This document shows positions 16,400 to 26,306 of a stretch of 64,000 nt of DNA, one piece after another (position 1 is the stretch's first letter; each line of letters starts with the position of its first letter). Source of the DNA: JBIOHP01 sp044449065 (GTDB lineage: Bacteria > Bacteroidota > Ignavibacteria > UBA10030 > SZUA-254). Both the position numbers and the translations under genes were made by a program. The notes under the pieces were generated by a model that was given only the letters and a program-made list of their open reading frames with translations, was not told the DNA's origin and searched no databases. The DNA lies in contig JBIOHP010000013.1 in the NCBI GenBank assembly GCA_044449065.1, forward strand, positions 1-64,000, in the 5' to 3' direction.

Positions 16400-17011
16400 A
16401 TAATTTTCCTTTCAGCTATTTCGTTAAACAGATGATGATTTATTGAATATCTTTCTACCGTCCATACATCCCATCGTGATTATCGAAATTATTTCAACGT
16501 GGAAGAAGAGTCATTATGATTAATATTTTTTCGATTAATTTTCGAAAAAGGTGAAAGAAGAGAAGTTCTTGTCATTACGTAGTATTAATGTTTCTTCGTA
16601 TGAATATATCTTCCACCATTCGGAATCGTTTGTTGCATGACCCTATTCATCATCATCGTTGTTAGGTACATAAATTATCAGACTAATCATTCAGATCGTT
16701 CACTCAGACCGGATGTACGCAATAGATTATTGAAATATTCTACAAATACCATGCCTATGGAAATAAGATGGAAATTGATCTTTTCTATATAAATAACAAC
16801 AAAAATATATATTTATGGTTCATTTTGATGCAGAAATGATAAAAAAATATTCTCAAAAATAAGAAAATTGGGGTATCCGACGCTTTTGTCGGGATGATTG
16901 TGTCATTTTTTGGGATAAAATTAGATTGAGATACACACGGAAGAATTTGAGACCGCGTCAAAACTCTAGCTTGTTATTCAGGAAAACATAGAGCTTTTCA
17001 TTGTGCACTGA
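16400..17011. other. AT-rich intergenic region upstream of citrate synthase
   Basis: No gene is seen. The AT-rich DNA presumably includes the gltA promoter; no box could be assigned with confidence. A small hairpin (tccgac/gtcggga) lies near 16876-16893. Confidence 0.5.
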
Positions 17012-17104
17012 TATGAGGAGATTGCCCGCCCGAACGACGCAGTCGGGCAGGCGACGTCCGCCTCCCGTTGATTAGATGGCTGGAGGCGAACTCGCAATGA
17101 CGAC
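17012..17104. repeat. Dispersed repeat, copy A (gattgcccgcccg family)
   Basis: This segment begins tgaggagattgcccgcccg and ends ctcgcaatgac, with the central palindrome cccgcccgaacgac-gcagtcgggcaggc. The first 39 bases match 61428-61466 with one mismatch. Both copies end in cgcaatgac, the reverse complement of a gtcattgcg start, so the element is bounded by a weak inverted repeat. It lies downstream of the GH-A gene and carries no coding potential. Confidence 0.75.
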
Positions 17105-17133
17105 GATCCACACTAGCCGGAACTCTTTGAGAG

Positions 17134-20100
17134 TTACCCCATCTTACCTATCACCTTACCATCTTTACGGTTAATAAAAAGAGACACAGTTCGTTGTCGC
17201 GGAAGATGGATTGATAACTCCGTATTTGTTTCAAGGTGTGTAAAAGGTAGATCAACATCTCTATCCGTTTCCGAGATGACTACATAGAGAACTGCATTTT
17301 CAAAGACGGTTGGGAGAATAAGAATGGACGGATCAATCTCCTTCGCTGAGAATATGGGTCGTACATCCGCCTGCTGAAGCGCATATTTATACAACGCAGT
17401 GATTGCATCGGGAGAATCGGAAACCTCCACAGGCAATGGCGACCAGACGATGGCGCCTTTTCCGTGCTGCATGGTTATAACTTTTGAATCACCGGTTTCA
17501 TCAATAACAGCTTTCTCAATGCGTTGAAGCTTATCCCCTCGGTAATTTACGATATGGTGTACGTTATCAATATATAAAGACTCCTGGTTCATTACCGGTT
17601 CTATGCTTGAGTCGATTCCGATCTTTTTCGTCCTGTTTGTTGGAAGCCAGTGCTCATCCGCATCGAATGGTCCGGTTATGAGAAGCGTTGAACCTGCCGA
17701 AACTTTCTTAAACAAGATGTCCCAGCTTTTTTGATTGAATATCCGCGGAGAAGGAAGCAATATTAATTTTGGTTCCGTTTTGATCGATTCTAATGCGTAC
17801 TCGGAGATTGCAGACATCTGAGTGTGGAGATGGTAATACATCGTGCGAATGGATTTTTGCGTTGCCTCGGTTGCGAAATTTCGAACGGAGAACATTTGCG
17901 AGTGCGGAAACACAAGCAGCACTTTTTCTGCTTCCTGGTTCACCATAAGCTTCTTATGTTCCGCGTAGAATTTTGCAAACTCCCTCACCGGCTGCAACTC
18001 CGGTTTTTCGGAGCCATCCACCCGCAATAATCCGATGGCGGCTTCATTATCGGAGTCCATATATGGATTGGTATTCCAGATCCATTCGATGAAACCTGCG
18101 CCGGAAGCGCCCATCGATATCGCGAGCTTGCGTTCAAGGAGGTTACGCGCTTCTTCCTCCGTGCGCCACACCGATGAATCCATTTTTTCATAGAACATCA
18201 CGCCGGTTTCTTCGACAAGATTCGGTTTGCCAGGCGTTTTGGTAACCACATTATCCCACACCAGATCGTCGTTGAACCACCAATTATGGATGCAGGTAAA
18301 ATCAACTGCATCGGCGAAGAATTGGGGGTTCGGTCGATCTCCTGTCCCTCCTTCATCCTGCCCTACGGTAATCAATTGATGGGGACTACCGTTTAAACGA
18401 ATAGCTGAAGTCATCTCCTTTATCCAGTTTGCAAACATCTCTTGCGCAAACAGCCGGTAATCGATCACCTTGATCGGTCGGCGGTCATTGAAAATGTTCA
18501 CGTTATCAAAATCATCACCCGAGGGCAATGTAACCTCTTCATCCGCCCGGAGGCGGTATTGTTCATTCAGATCGGCATTTGATTTTTTCAGCCAGGCATT
18601 CCAAGCCGCGATTTCAAACGGATCGTAATTCGGTCGCGTGCTCCAGAGGTGTTTCGGGTTGCAAAAGGACGGCTCATTAATGAGGTCCCAGAGAATATCA
18701 TTCACCATCGCGTACCGTTTTGTAAACATCGTGATAAACTTTTTCTGCGATTCGATGGATTTTGGATCGAGGTAGGCATTTATTCCGCCCCAGGATTCGG
18801 GAATGAACGCAAAAAATGTGAAGATAACGGGTATATCATACTGCCGGGCGGTCAGGAGAAACGCATCCATGGCGCGCAATGCCGATTCATTCGGTTCCCC
18901 TTCAGTGGACATATAATTTTTCCATCCCGTCCAGATGCCGGTGCGGATCATGTTGATTCCCGCCTCCTTCATATCGGCAAAATCTTTGTGCCATACGGCG
19001 GGATTCGGCTCTAATAAAAATTTTCTGTGAACATCAGACGCCATATACGTTGTGCCGGTGATAGGATATGGCTCCCCATCGCGGAGAAAATAATTTTTAT
19101 CGATTGTAATCGGTTTTCCGCCTGAAAGAAGCGCAGGATCGTTCACCCAAAATCCGGTCGTGTAGTGAAGCGGTACGGTTTTCTTGGCAGCGAGATTTTC
19201 TATTAACAATGAACAATGTGCTTCATAATATCCCGGAGATAATTTTTTATTATTTTCCGGATTAAGCGGTGCGGAACCAGCAATTACCCTTCCCTCACCG
19301 CTAAGCTGCGTCGTTGCCCGCCCGACGGTAGAATTGTCAGCATCGACGACGACAATATCGCATTTACCTTTTACAACCGAGCTCGCATTTCCTGCAGGTC
19401 GTCTCAATCCCACTGAGAACGAAGGCGTTTCACCTGCATGGTAACATGCGAAAGTCGGCTGGACGATAAACTCAAGTGATCCACCAGCGGCTATTTCAAC
19501 CAACTTCTGTATCCCCTTGGAAGAAATTGTGCCGTTGAAATTGGCAAGCGCCCATCTGCCGCCGGCGTATTTTTTCTCGAGCCGGTCAATCTGGATTATC
19601 GGCGCCGCGTAAACATGATTTTCTTCATCAACTGCTGAAATGAGAGGATGAAGTACGGCTTCTTTAGGTCCCGTAGAGCCGTCTTCGTCCGGGTATTCTT
19701 TGTAGTTGCTGAACCGGACGTAGAGTTCAAAGAATTGTTCCGCTTTGAATTCCTTCACTAATTCATCGGAACCGGCAATCTCGGTATTTGCGGAATAAGT
19801 AGTCTTATGGTTTTTTTGAACGAGAAATGATTGGGTTATGCCGAGTATTTTATGGTACTCCGTTTGTTTGACCTGAGGGACGAATTTATTGTTTTCTTTT
19901 GCAATCGGGACTGTAAACGGCGTGCCGCCGATGTTTAGCCAATTTCCGCCTGCAGTTAAATATTTTAGAATCGTCTCCCATGCTTCCACAGGGAATGCCG
20001 ATCCATAGGGATTGATGAACACATCGTAATTTTGAATCGGTAATTCGGTGTTAAGGTCAGCAATGTTGAGGAAGCGCGAATCGTAACTCTCCAACGCTTT

Positions 20101-20298
20101 GACGAGGGTTTCTTTTGAGATGGGAGTGAAATCGATTGTGGGAAAATCGGGTTCAAAAAACACCGCCGCGCGGAGTTTTGCTCCGGCATGAGATGAGGTA
20201 TTTTGTTGCCAGGCTGAAAACGCGGGGATTGCTCCCGCAACGCTTGCGAGCGCTAATCCTCCGGCTGATTTTATAAAATGTCGTCGATTGAGTTTCAT
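17134..20298 (-). CDS. Tat-exported glycoside hydrolase-like protein (GH clan A barrel)
   Basis: A 1054-residue exported protein. The N-terminus has a twin-arginine signal (NRRHFIKSAGG followed by a hydrophobic stretch to about residue 29). Residues about 40-140 look like a glutamine-amidotransferase-like or ThuA-like fold (AAVFFEPDF, YDVFINPYG, GGNWLNIGG). The central region (about 400-760) is a TIM barrel with a clan-A acid/base site in DLINEPSF (E542) and a nucleophile candidate in LVEETGVM (E696 or E697). A C-terminal region (about 790-900) again resembles the amidotransferase-like domain of GH42 beta-galactosidases. I cannot assign a GH family; substrate is unknown. It ends the glycan cluster. 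Confidence 0.75.
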   Translation of the reverse strand: MKLNRRHFIKSAGGLALASVAGAIPAFSAWQQNTSSHAGAKLRAAVFFEPDFPTIDFTPISKETLVKALESYDSRFLNIADLNTELPIQNYDVFINPYGSAFPVEAWETILKYLTAGGNWLNIGGTPFTVPIAKENNKFVPQVKQTEYHKILGITQSFLVQKNHKTTYSANTEIAGSDELVKEFKAEQFFELYVRFSNYKEYPDEDGSTGPKEAVLHPLISAVDEENHVYAAPIIQIDRLEKKYAGGRWALANFNGTISSKGIQKLVEIAAGGSLEFIVQPTFACYHAGETPSFSVGLRRPAGNASSVVKGKCDIVVVDADNSTVGRATTQLSGEGRVIAGSAPLNPENNKKLSPGYYEAHCSLLIENLAAKKTVPLHYTTGFWVNDPALLSGGKPITIDKNYFLRDGEPYPITGTTYMASDVHRKFLLEPNPAVWHKDFADMKEAGINMIRTGIWTGWKNYMSTEGEPNESALRAMDAFLLTARQYDIPVIFTFFAFIPESWGGINAYLDPKSIESQKKFITMFTKRYAMVNDILWDLINEPSFCNPKHLWSTRPNYDPFEIAAWNAWLKKSNADLNEQYRLRADEEVTLPSGDDFDNVNIFNDRRPIKVIDYRLFAQEMFANWIKEMTSAIRLNGSPHQLITVGQDEGGTGDRPNPQFFADAVDFTCIHNWWFNDDLVWDNVVTKTPGKPNLVEETGVMFYEKMDSSVWRTEEEARNLLERKLAISMGASGAGFIEWIWNTNPYMDSDNEAAIGLLRVDGSEKPELQPVREFAKFYAEHKKLMVNQEAEKVLLVFPHSQMFSVRNFATEATQKSIRTMYYHLHTQMSAISEYALESIKTEPKLILLPSPRIFNQKSWDILFKKVSAGSTLLITGPFDADEHWLPTNRTKKIGIDSSIEPVMNQESLYIDNVHHIVNYRGDKLQRIEKAVIDETGDSKVITMQHGKGAIVWSPLPVEVSDSPDAITALYKYALQQADVRPIFSAKEIDPSILILPTVFENAVLYVVISETDRDVDLPFTHLETNTELSIHLPRQRTVSLFINRKDGKVIGKMG

Positions 20299-20346
20299 GG
20301 ATTTAAATATAATGATTTTTATTTGACCGGTTTACGCTCATCCGTG

Positions 20347-20613
20347 ACAAGCCCACCCCCGACCCGCCTGTAGCGGGTCGTCCCCTCCTCCCGCCCAGAC
20401 AACGGTCGGGACAGGCTTACCGTCCGCCCTGACCGGATGGACAGGGCGGACAGGGATGGGGACGGTTACCTAACGACATCGTCGATTTTGCAACATCATC
20501 CAACCTTAACCGGAACTGTGTTACCCCTCCCTGACCGTCCAGCAGGACGGTCTCTTTGGGAGGGGCAGAGAGCTATTCGATTCCCGAACATATTTAATCG
20601 GGGGTGGGCTTGT
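20347..20613. mobile_element. MITE-like element with 16-bp perfect terminal inverted repeats
   Basis: The termini acaagcccacccccga (20347-20362) and its exact reverse complement (20598-20613) bound 267 bases of GC-rich DNA that is unlike the neighbouring sequence. The interior holds further hairpins: gacccgcctgtagcgggtc, a ccgtccgccctg/cagggcggac pair and a cccctccc/gggaggg pair. There is no transposase, and no clear target-site duplication could be recognised. It lies in the gap between two glycoside hydrolase genes. Confidence 0.6.
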
Positions 20614-20879
20614 GGTCGCATTTCCGATCTCCACCATCTATAGAGAAATTACGCTGTGCGATGCCGTCGGCATCGTATAAATAACTATACCAAAACCTAT
20701 AAACGTTCTATCCCTTCGGGATAGTTGGGGAAATAAAGGATGCCGAAGGTATCCAACGTTAATAGCAAGGATCGCCATCAACCCCACGACACCGAAGGCG
20801 TCGAACGCAACAACTGGAGTGATCGCTCAATGACGAAATATTTATTCATTTACAATTCGTTAAATAACAAGTGCGAGGA
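20614..20879. other. Intergenic hairpin cluster
   Basis: No gene is seen. Small palindromes include gatgccgtcggcatc (about 20660-20674), ctatcccttcgggatag (about 20707-20723) and ggatgccgaaggtatcc (about 20739-20755), of the same general type as those at 14.5 kb. Any terminator of the preceding GH36-like gene would have to be one of these, but none has a clear T-run. Confidence 0.5.
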
Positions 20880-23657
20880 TTATTTCCCACCACTGCTCAC
20901 ATCTCCTTCGCCGAGGTGAACATTTACAACTCGTTCACCCGGTGACAATGGACGGGGCGGCATGGGTCGCGCCGTAAACGGTTTTGATGTTTCCATTGTA
21001 AAATCCACTCCGCTGACTTTTTGCTTGCAAATTATCCATGTAGAAATATGATATGACCATTTGCCGGCAGGATCACGCTCAACAATCTGCGCGCGAAGGT
21101 AATGCTTTCCAGAGTTTATTTTGGTCGTGTACCAGGTGGAATTCCCTTCCCCCGGGACAAATTTTGCAGTATCTTCCTTGCTGTCTATCGTCATGTTCAT
21201 ACGGGGAAGCTTTTTCTTGCCCGTGTCTTTACCGGGATCGAGAAGGATAGCCACTGTGCCTTCTTCAACCGATTGATCGAGAGTAACATCGAATGAAACG
21301 GAAGCGTTTTGTTCATCAATTGAATAGTTCACTAATTTTGTATCAACGGGATCGACGGTGGATTTCGTATCAGACAATATCGCGGCGAGGTCAATATTGC
21401 TGCCGCCGGAAGAAATACTTTGCACGACGTCCGGGTTCAATATTTTCACTCCGTCGCTCTTGTCGAAAATGGAATAAGAGAATGAATTTTCACCCGTGGA
21501 GGACTCATCGAACTGCGTTCCCGCAATCAGCGGCATAGTTGCATCTGCGAGAGGATATATCTCGTATATTGCCGTCTCAAATCCATCTAATGGAATGGTA
21601 ATAATTGATCCGGTTTTATATAGCTGCGGCGATACCCAACGATTCGGATAAACTTTTTCCAGCACGAGATTTTCTGCGTTCGGATCAAGACCATCGGCGG
21701 GAGATAACTCAACAGCTAACGAACCTGCAGCGATCCACGGATTACGTGCAGCGATGATACCTATGCTTCCTTTAAAATGGGCGTAGCCATACGTCTCCCG
21801 CTTCTTAGGATCGCCACCGATCATTTCAGTCGTAGAAAGAATCGGGAAGCGGTCTTTCGCCCAGAGGATGGCATTGCTCATATTATCCCACTCGCCCTCG
21901 GTGAGAATATCGGGAGAAATGTAGAGCTCCCACATCGAGACGCCCCGCGCAAAATAGAGAAGGGCTTCGTTGGTAAATTTATCGAGGGGTTCTTCTTCGC
22001 CCCCTAATTTTTCCAGGTTTCCTTTAATAATTCCATGCGTCATTAAATTCTGAATCGGGAACCAAAAATTATTCGTCTTGAAGTCTTCATATAACGACAG
22101 ATCGCGATAGGTAATAGCCGCGTCACGGGGACTGATGGAAGGAACATCCGCGTAGCCGTAATCCTCGCCCTGCATCCATATCTGGTTTGCGTACTTCACC
22201 CACCAGGGACTCAGCCACGTGCCGGATGTGATGTTTAAAAACATGTTGGGATTTTTTGAACGAACCGCGTCAACCATACCGATAACGCTTTCCATAACCG
22301 CCCGGCGGGAGTAAATCCCGACCGGATGGCCGTGATCGGGTTCATTGCAGGAAAATTGAATACCGTCCCATTTAAAATACCCGACGCCGTCCTTTTCCGT
22401 AAAATCGGTTACCCGCTTTTTTAGGAGAGCGCTGTATTTTTCACCAGCCACGCACATTTGGTCGCCGACAACTTCATACCCATGCTCTTTCATCCATCCA
22501 AGCCGCTTCTTTCTGAACGAATACCCGCCAATGGGTCCGAACCACATGCCTAAACTCGTGTTTGTTTTCTTTAATTCATCAGAGATCGGCTTTAACCCGT
22601 TGGGAAATTCCTTGGATCGCAACACCCAATCGCTTTTATAAACATCCCAACCATCGTCCAGAACAAATGCGTCGAGCGCGATGTGATGTTTTTCAATCAT
22701 ATTTTTCTTAATGAGATCGATGATACGGAAAATATTTTTCTCGTTCATGAAATTGCTTTCCGGTACGCGCGGATATTCCGGCGAGCGCAAATCGTACCAG
22801 CTATTATACAGCGTATAGGGTTTAAGAGGACTGACGCGGATGGCATCAATATAATTCATGAACCACAATTTTACAAAGGTATTCGGCGTTAACCCTTCCA
22901 CCGCCCACTCGCTTGCAAGACCCAGTTTTCCGATCTTTTCCCCGATCTCCTGACCACAGGTAATCCGAACGCCGCCCGCGTCAGTTTGCACAATATTATC
23001 TGCGGCGGGATATTCATATCCGAAGAATCCTCCGCCGGAACCGATATTAAATCCGATGGGCTGCCCGAACCCGCCGTTCTTTACAATCTCCGGTTTTCCG
23101 GAAATATATCCATCGATGGGACGGATTTTTTGCAGGAAATGCTGGGGGCTCCCCGTATCGGATACAACAACCTTACGATGCATATAAAAAGCGTTTGGTT
23201 CAAGACGATAAGTGATGGTGATAAACAAATTCTGGTTCGAACCTTTGAAATACAGGTTAAGATCTTTGGCGCCTTTCTTGCCATCCTTCGTATCTGATTT
23301 TTCGAAAATGAAATCGGTTTTATTCAGCGTAACGGGGTTTTCGGCATTATTGACAAATTTGGGCGCTTGCCAATCGGTCCACATGATCTCAAGGGAAAAG
23401 TTTGCATCTGTTTTAAGGGAGATTTCCTTCGAGCCATATTGTTCGATCCATCCGGGCTGAGCCCTCAACTCATCAACCGAAAGTTTGTTTGAATCAATCG
23501 CAATGGTCAGAACAACTTTATCGCTTGAAAGTGAGAATACATGTTGCTGACCTGTATTCGTTTCGGAATATTGAACAGTTTGTGAAAAGAGCTGGAGGTT
23601 TACAAAGTTCCCCAAGACCAAAAGTAATAAAAGGGATAATGTTTTATTAATTTTCAT
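20880..23657 (-). CDS. Secreted GH36/GH27-like alpha-galactosidase (clan D)
   Basis: A 925-residue exported protein. I start it at the ATG at 23657, which has AGGAAA just upstream and gives a clean signal peptide (MKINKTLSLLLLLVLGNFVN, cleavage near residue 27); a TTG-started form 19 residues longer would overlap the upstream gene. An N-terminal beta-sandwich (about 30-290) precedes a TIM barrel with YTLYNSWYDL, FVLDDGWD (D334/D335) and YFKWDG, whose Asp431 is the expected clan-D nucleophile. Residues about 700-900 form one or two beta domains. Alpha-galactosidase is the best guess, but the C-terminal extension is unusual and related clan-D proteins have other specificities. Confidence 0.75.
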   Translation of the reverse strand: MKINKTLSLLLLLVLGNFVNLQLFSQTVQYSETNTGQQHVFSLSSDKVVLTIAIDSNKLSVDELRAQPGWIEQYGSKEISLKTDANFSLEIMWTDWQAPKFVNNAENPVTLNKTDFIFEKSDTKDGKKGAKDLNLYFKGSNQNLFITITYRLEPNAFYMHRKVVVSDTGSPQHFLQKIRPIDGYISGKPEIVKNGGFGQPIGFNIGSGGGFFGYEYPAADNIVQTDAGGVRITCGQEIGEKIGKLGLASEWAVEGLTPNTFVKLWFMNYIDAIRVSPLKPYTLYNSWYDLRSPEYPRVPESNFMNEKNIFRIIDLIKKNMIEKHHIALDAFVLDDGWDVYKSDWVLRSKEFPNGLKPISDELKKTNTSLGMWFGPIGGYSFRKKRLGWMKEHGYEVVGDQMCVAGEKYSALLKKRVTDFTEKDGVGYFKWDGIQFSCNEPDHGHPVGIYSRRAVMESVIGMVDAVRSKNPNMFLNITSGTWLSPWWVKYANQIWMQGEDYGYADVPSISPRDAAITYRDLSLYEDFKTNNFWFPIQNLMTHGIIKGNLEKLGGEEEPLDKFTNEALLYFARGVSMWELYISPDILTEGEWDNMSNAILWAKDRFPILSTTEMIGGDPKKRETYGYAHFKGSIGIIAARNPWIAAGSLAVELSPADGLDPNAENLVLEKVYPNRWVSPQLYKTGSIITIPLDGFETAIYEIYPLADATMPLIAGTQFDESSTGENSFSYSIFDKSDGVKILNPDVVQSISSGGSNIDLAAILSDTKSTVDPVDTKLVNYSIDEQNASVSFDVTLDQSVEEGTVAILLDPGKDTGKKKLPRMNMTIDSKEDTAKFVPGEGNSTWYTTKINSGKHYLRAQIVERDPAGKWSYHISTWIICKQKVSGVDFTMETSKPFTARPMPPRPLSPGERVVNVHLGEGDVSSGGK

Positions 23658-23710
23658 TTGTTTTCCTGATTTAGATTTAGTCAATATCGATATGTATGCA
23701 TTCCGAACAC

Positions 23711-26230
23711 TCAATGATATTCACCGACATACGCACGCACATTTCCAAATTGCGCTTGAATATTCATCGTTTGTGGTGATAATCCATCTGATGTCGCAAC
23801 GAGCGTAATCTGTCCGCTTTGGCGGGTTGATTGAAGAATGACCTGACATTTTCCGTTAAACAGCTTTCGCTGATAATTGCCAGACAGATACTTATCCGGT
23901 TCGTGGCAGCTGGGATTGCCGTTTCCAACACCGATTATTTTACCCTCTCCCTTGATTTCAAATTGAATGAGATTATCGGCAGTCGGGACTTCCCTGCCCT
24001 GCGAATCCAACACCGCGACGTTAACGACACAAACATCCTCCGCGTTTGCATACATGCCTGTGCGGTCAGGCGTTAACTGAATGCTCTTCGGTTCGCCTGT
24101 TGTTTCAGTTTTTGCGGTCAGGATTTTTCCATTTCTCCACCCTTTCGCCTCAAGAGTCCCCGCTTCGTACGGGACATTCCACTCAAGATGCGAATTTACC
24201 TCCATCTTCTTTATCCCACAACTCTTTCCGTTGAGCATTAGTTCAACGCTATCGCAGTTGCTCTGGCACCAGACATTGATGGGTTGTCCCTCTTTTCCCT
24301 TCCAGTTCCAATGGGGGCAGAGATGGAGAACATCGTTATCCGTCCACCATGATTGATAATAATAGTAGTTATTCTTCGGAAAGCCGCACACGTCGAGAAT
24401 GCCGAAATGCGAGCTGATGCAGGGCCAGGAATAGGGCGTTGGTTCGCCGCGGTAATCAAATCCCGTCCAGACAAACGCACCGGCAAGCCAGGGACGAGCG
24501 GCATAATACTTCCACCAGGTTTCTGCGATCAATCCCCATCCCGGGGCGCTTACATCATAATCCGGCATAAATCCATTCACAGTATCCTTTGAGTAAATTC
24601 CGCGCGTGCAGAGCGTGCTTGCCTCCTCGCTGCCCCACACCGGCTGACCGGGGTGATCTTTATGATATTTATCGGGGTCTCCGAGATGCAAATAGTTAAA
24701 TCCGCGCACATCGACTACTTCGTTGATCCCGAAGTACCCGTTCCCGTTATTTCCCGCGAACGTGCACAACCGCGATGGATCGAGTTCTTTTTGAATTCGT
24801 TTTAGAGCGGAGGCGATATTTTTTCCAACGGGACCATCCTGTATTCCCCACTCCTCGTTTCCCAGCGACCAGATAATCACCGACGGATGATTCCTATCGC
24901 GGAGAATAAGTTTTTTAAATTGCTCTGCTAATTCCGGCGCGCTGCCCATGAGCCGGTTTTCATCCATGACCAGCATACCCAATTTATCACATGCGTCAAG
25001 CAATTCAGGCGTTGGCGGGTTATGGCTCGTGCGATAGGCATTGCATCCCATTTCTTTCAATCGCTTGATGCGGTAATATTGAATTCCATCAAGCAGCGCG
25101 GCGCCTACCCCCGCATGATCCTGATGATTACATGTGCCCTTGATCTCCACTCTTTTCCCATTGAGGGAGAACCCTTTATCTTTATCGAAAACAACAGTGC
25201 GGATACCGAAGGGAGTCTCCACTTTATCAATAACATCTTTCCCTTTTTGTATGAGAGAGACAAGAGTATACCGGTATGGATTTTCCAGCGACCACAATGT
25301 TGGATTATTTATTGAAATCGTCTGGCGGGCAGTGGTATTTTCAAATGAATTTAATTTTATCGGTTGAGGTACGGTTTGACCGACCGTTTTTCCGTTTTGA
25401 TCTTGAACGATAGATACTAACGAGCAACTCGTTTTATCATTTTCCTGATTTAAGATTTGAGTTTCAATGTTTATTTTGGCAGAATTTTTATCAACCTTGC
25501 TCATGACAAATGTGCCATACTCCGGAATATGCAACGGCGCTGTTGTGATTAACCAGGTATGCCGGTAAATACCTGCCCCTTCATAGAACCAGCCCTCATA
25601 ATTGCTTGCGTCGACACGCAATGCGAGGACATTTTTTCCGCCGTAATTTACATAATCGGTGATGTCGTAGGTAAATTCCGTGTAACCGCTGAGATTATTG
25701 CCGAGGTAGTTTGCGTTTATCCACGTATGAGAATCGCGCATCACGCCATCGAAATGAATGAGAATTCTTTTACCCGAATCGCTTTTCGGCACGGTAAACG
25801 TGCGCCTGTACCATCCAATAGTCGTTTTCGAAAATTGCCTGCCGATCGGCTTGAAACCGTGATTTTTAAGCGGATCGTCTTTTAGATTTACAAAATCCAA
25901 TTCCACCGCCCAATCGTGGGGAAGATTCAAAGTTCTCCATGAACTGTCGTTAAAATCCGGATCAGCGCCGGGACACACCTCGCCCGCTTTTGCGAAGGAA
26001 GTTATTTTCCCATACCCGAAATCGCTATCGGGAGAAGAAGCGTCCCCGAGCATGAATTTCCAACCAAAATCGAGGAGAAGCTTCTGGCGATAAGATTTTT
26101 CAATTGCACCGGCATTGTTCTCGCCATTATTTTTACCCTGCAACGCGTACAAATTTGGGGCGCAGAATAATAGGAATATCAAAGTAAACATTGACAATTT
26201 AATGATCATGGATATTTTAGCATTACGCAT
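23711..26230 (-). CDS. Secreted GH2 beta-galactosidase-like hydrolase
   Basis: An 839-residue exported GH2 enzyme: signal peptide (about 1-30), sugar-binding jelly roll (about 50-230, LNLPHDWAVE, GWYRRTF), immunoglobulin-like domain (about 240-330), then the TIM barrel with the acid/base E459 in SLGNEEW and nucleophile E535 in WGSEEAS, followed by C-terminal beta domains. TSHNPPTPELLDACD is typical of GH2 beta-galactosidases. The start is uncertain: the ATG at 26230 was used, but a TTG at 26266 or an ATG at 26209 is possible. Substrate is probably a beta-galactoside; beta-glucuronidase or mannosidase cannot be excluded. Confidence 0.82.
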   Translation of the reverse strand: MRNAKISMIIKLSMFTLIFLLFCAPNLYALQGKNNGENNAGAIEKSYRQKLLLDFGWKFMLGDASSPDSDFGYGKITSFAKAGEVCPGADPDFNDSSWRTLNLPHDWAVELDFVNLKDDPLKNHGFKPIGRQFSKTTIGWYRRTFTVPKSDSGKRILIHFDGVMRDSHTWINANYLGNNLSGYTEFTYDITDYVNYGGKNVLALRVDASNYEGWFYEGAGIYRHTWLITTAPLHIPEYGTFVMSKVDKNSAKINIETQILNQENDKTSCSLVSIVQDQNGKTVGQTVPQPIKLNSFENTTARQTISINNPTLWSLENPYRYTLVSLIQKGKDVIDKVETPFGIRTVVFDKDKGFSLNGKRVEIKGTCNHQDHAGVGAALLDGIQYYRIKRLKEMGCNAYRTSHNPPTPELLDACDKLGMLVMDENRLMGSAPELAEQFKKLILRDRNHPSVIIWSLGNEEWGIQDGPVGKNIASALKRIQKELDPSRLCTFAGNNGNGYFGINEVVDVRGFNYLHLGDPDKYHKDHPGQPVWGSEEASTLCTRGIYSKDTVNGFMPDYDVSAPGWGLIAETWWKYYAARPWLAGAFVWTGFDYRGEPTPYSWPCISSHFGILDVCGFPKNNYYYYQSWWTDNDVLHLCPHWNWKGKEGQPINVWCQSNCDSVELMLNGKSCGIKKMEVNSHLEWNVPYEAGTLEAKGWRNGKILTAKTETTGEPKSIQLTPDRTGMYANAEDVCVVNVAVLDSQGREVPTADNLIQFEIKGEGKIIGVGNGNPSCHEPDKYLSGNYQRKLFNGKCQVILQSTRQSGQITLVATSDGLSPQTMNIQAQFGNVRAYVGEYH

Positions 26231-26306
26231 AGCAGACACTTTCGATTGTGACTTGTACCCTCCCAATTAATACTTCAACCGGTGTTTGAGCATTCTAATT
26301 TCAACA

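Noticed and set aside
20437..20643. 68-codon plus-strand frame within the MITE-like element
   Set aside because: It crosses the terminal repeat and its composition follows the hairpin DNA; no family similarity.
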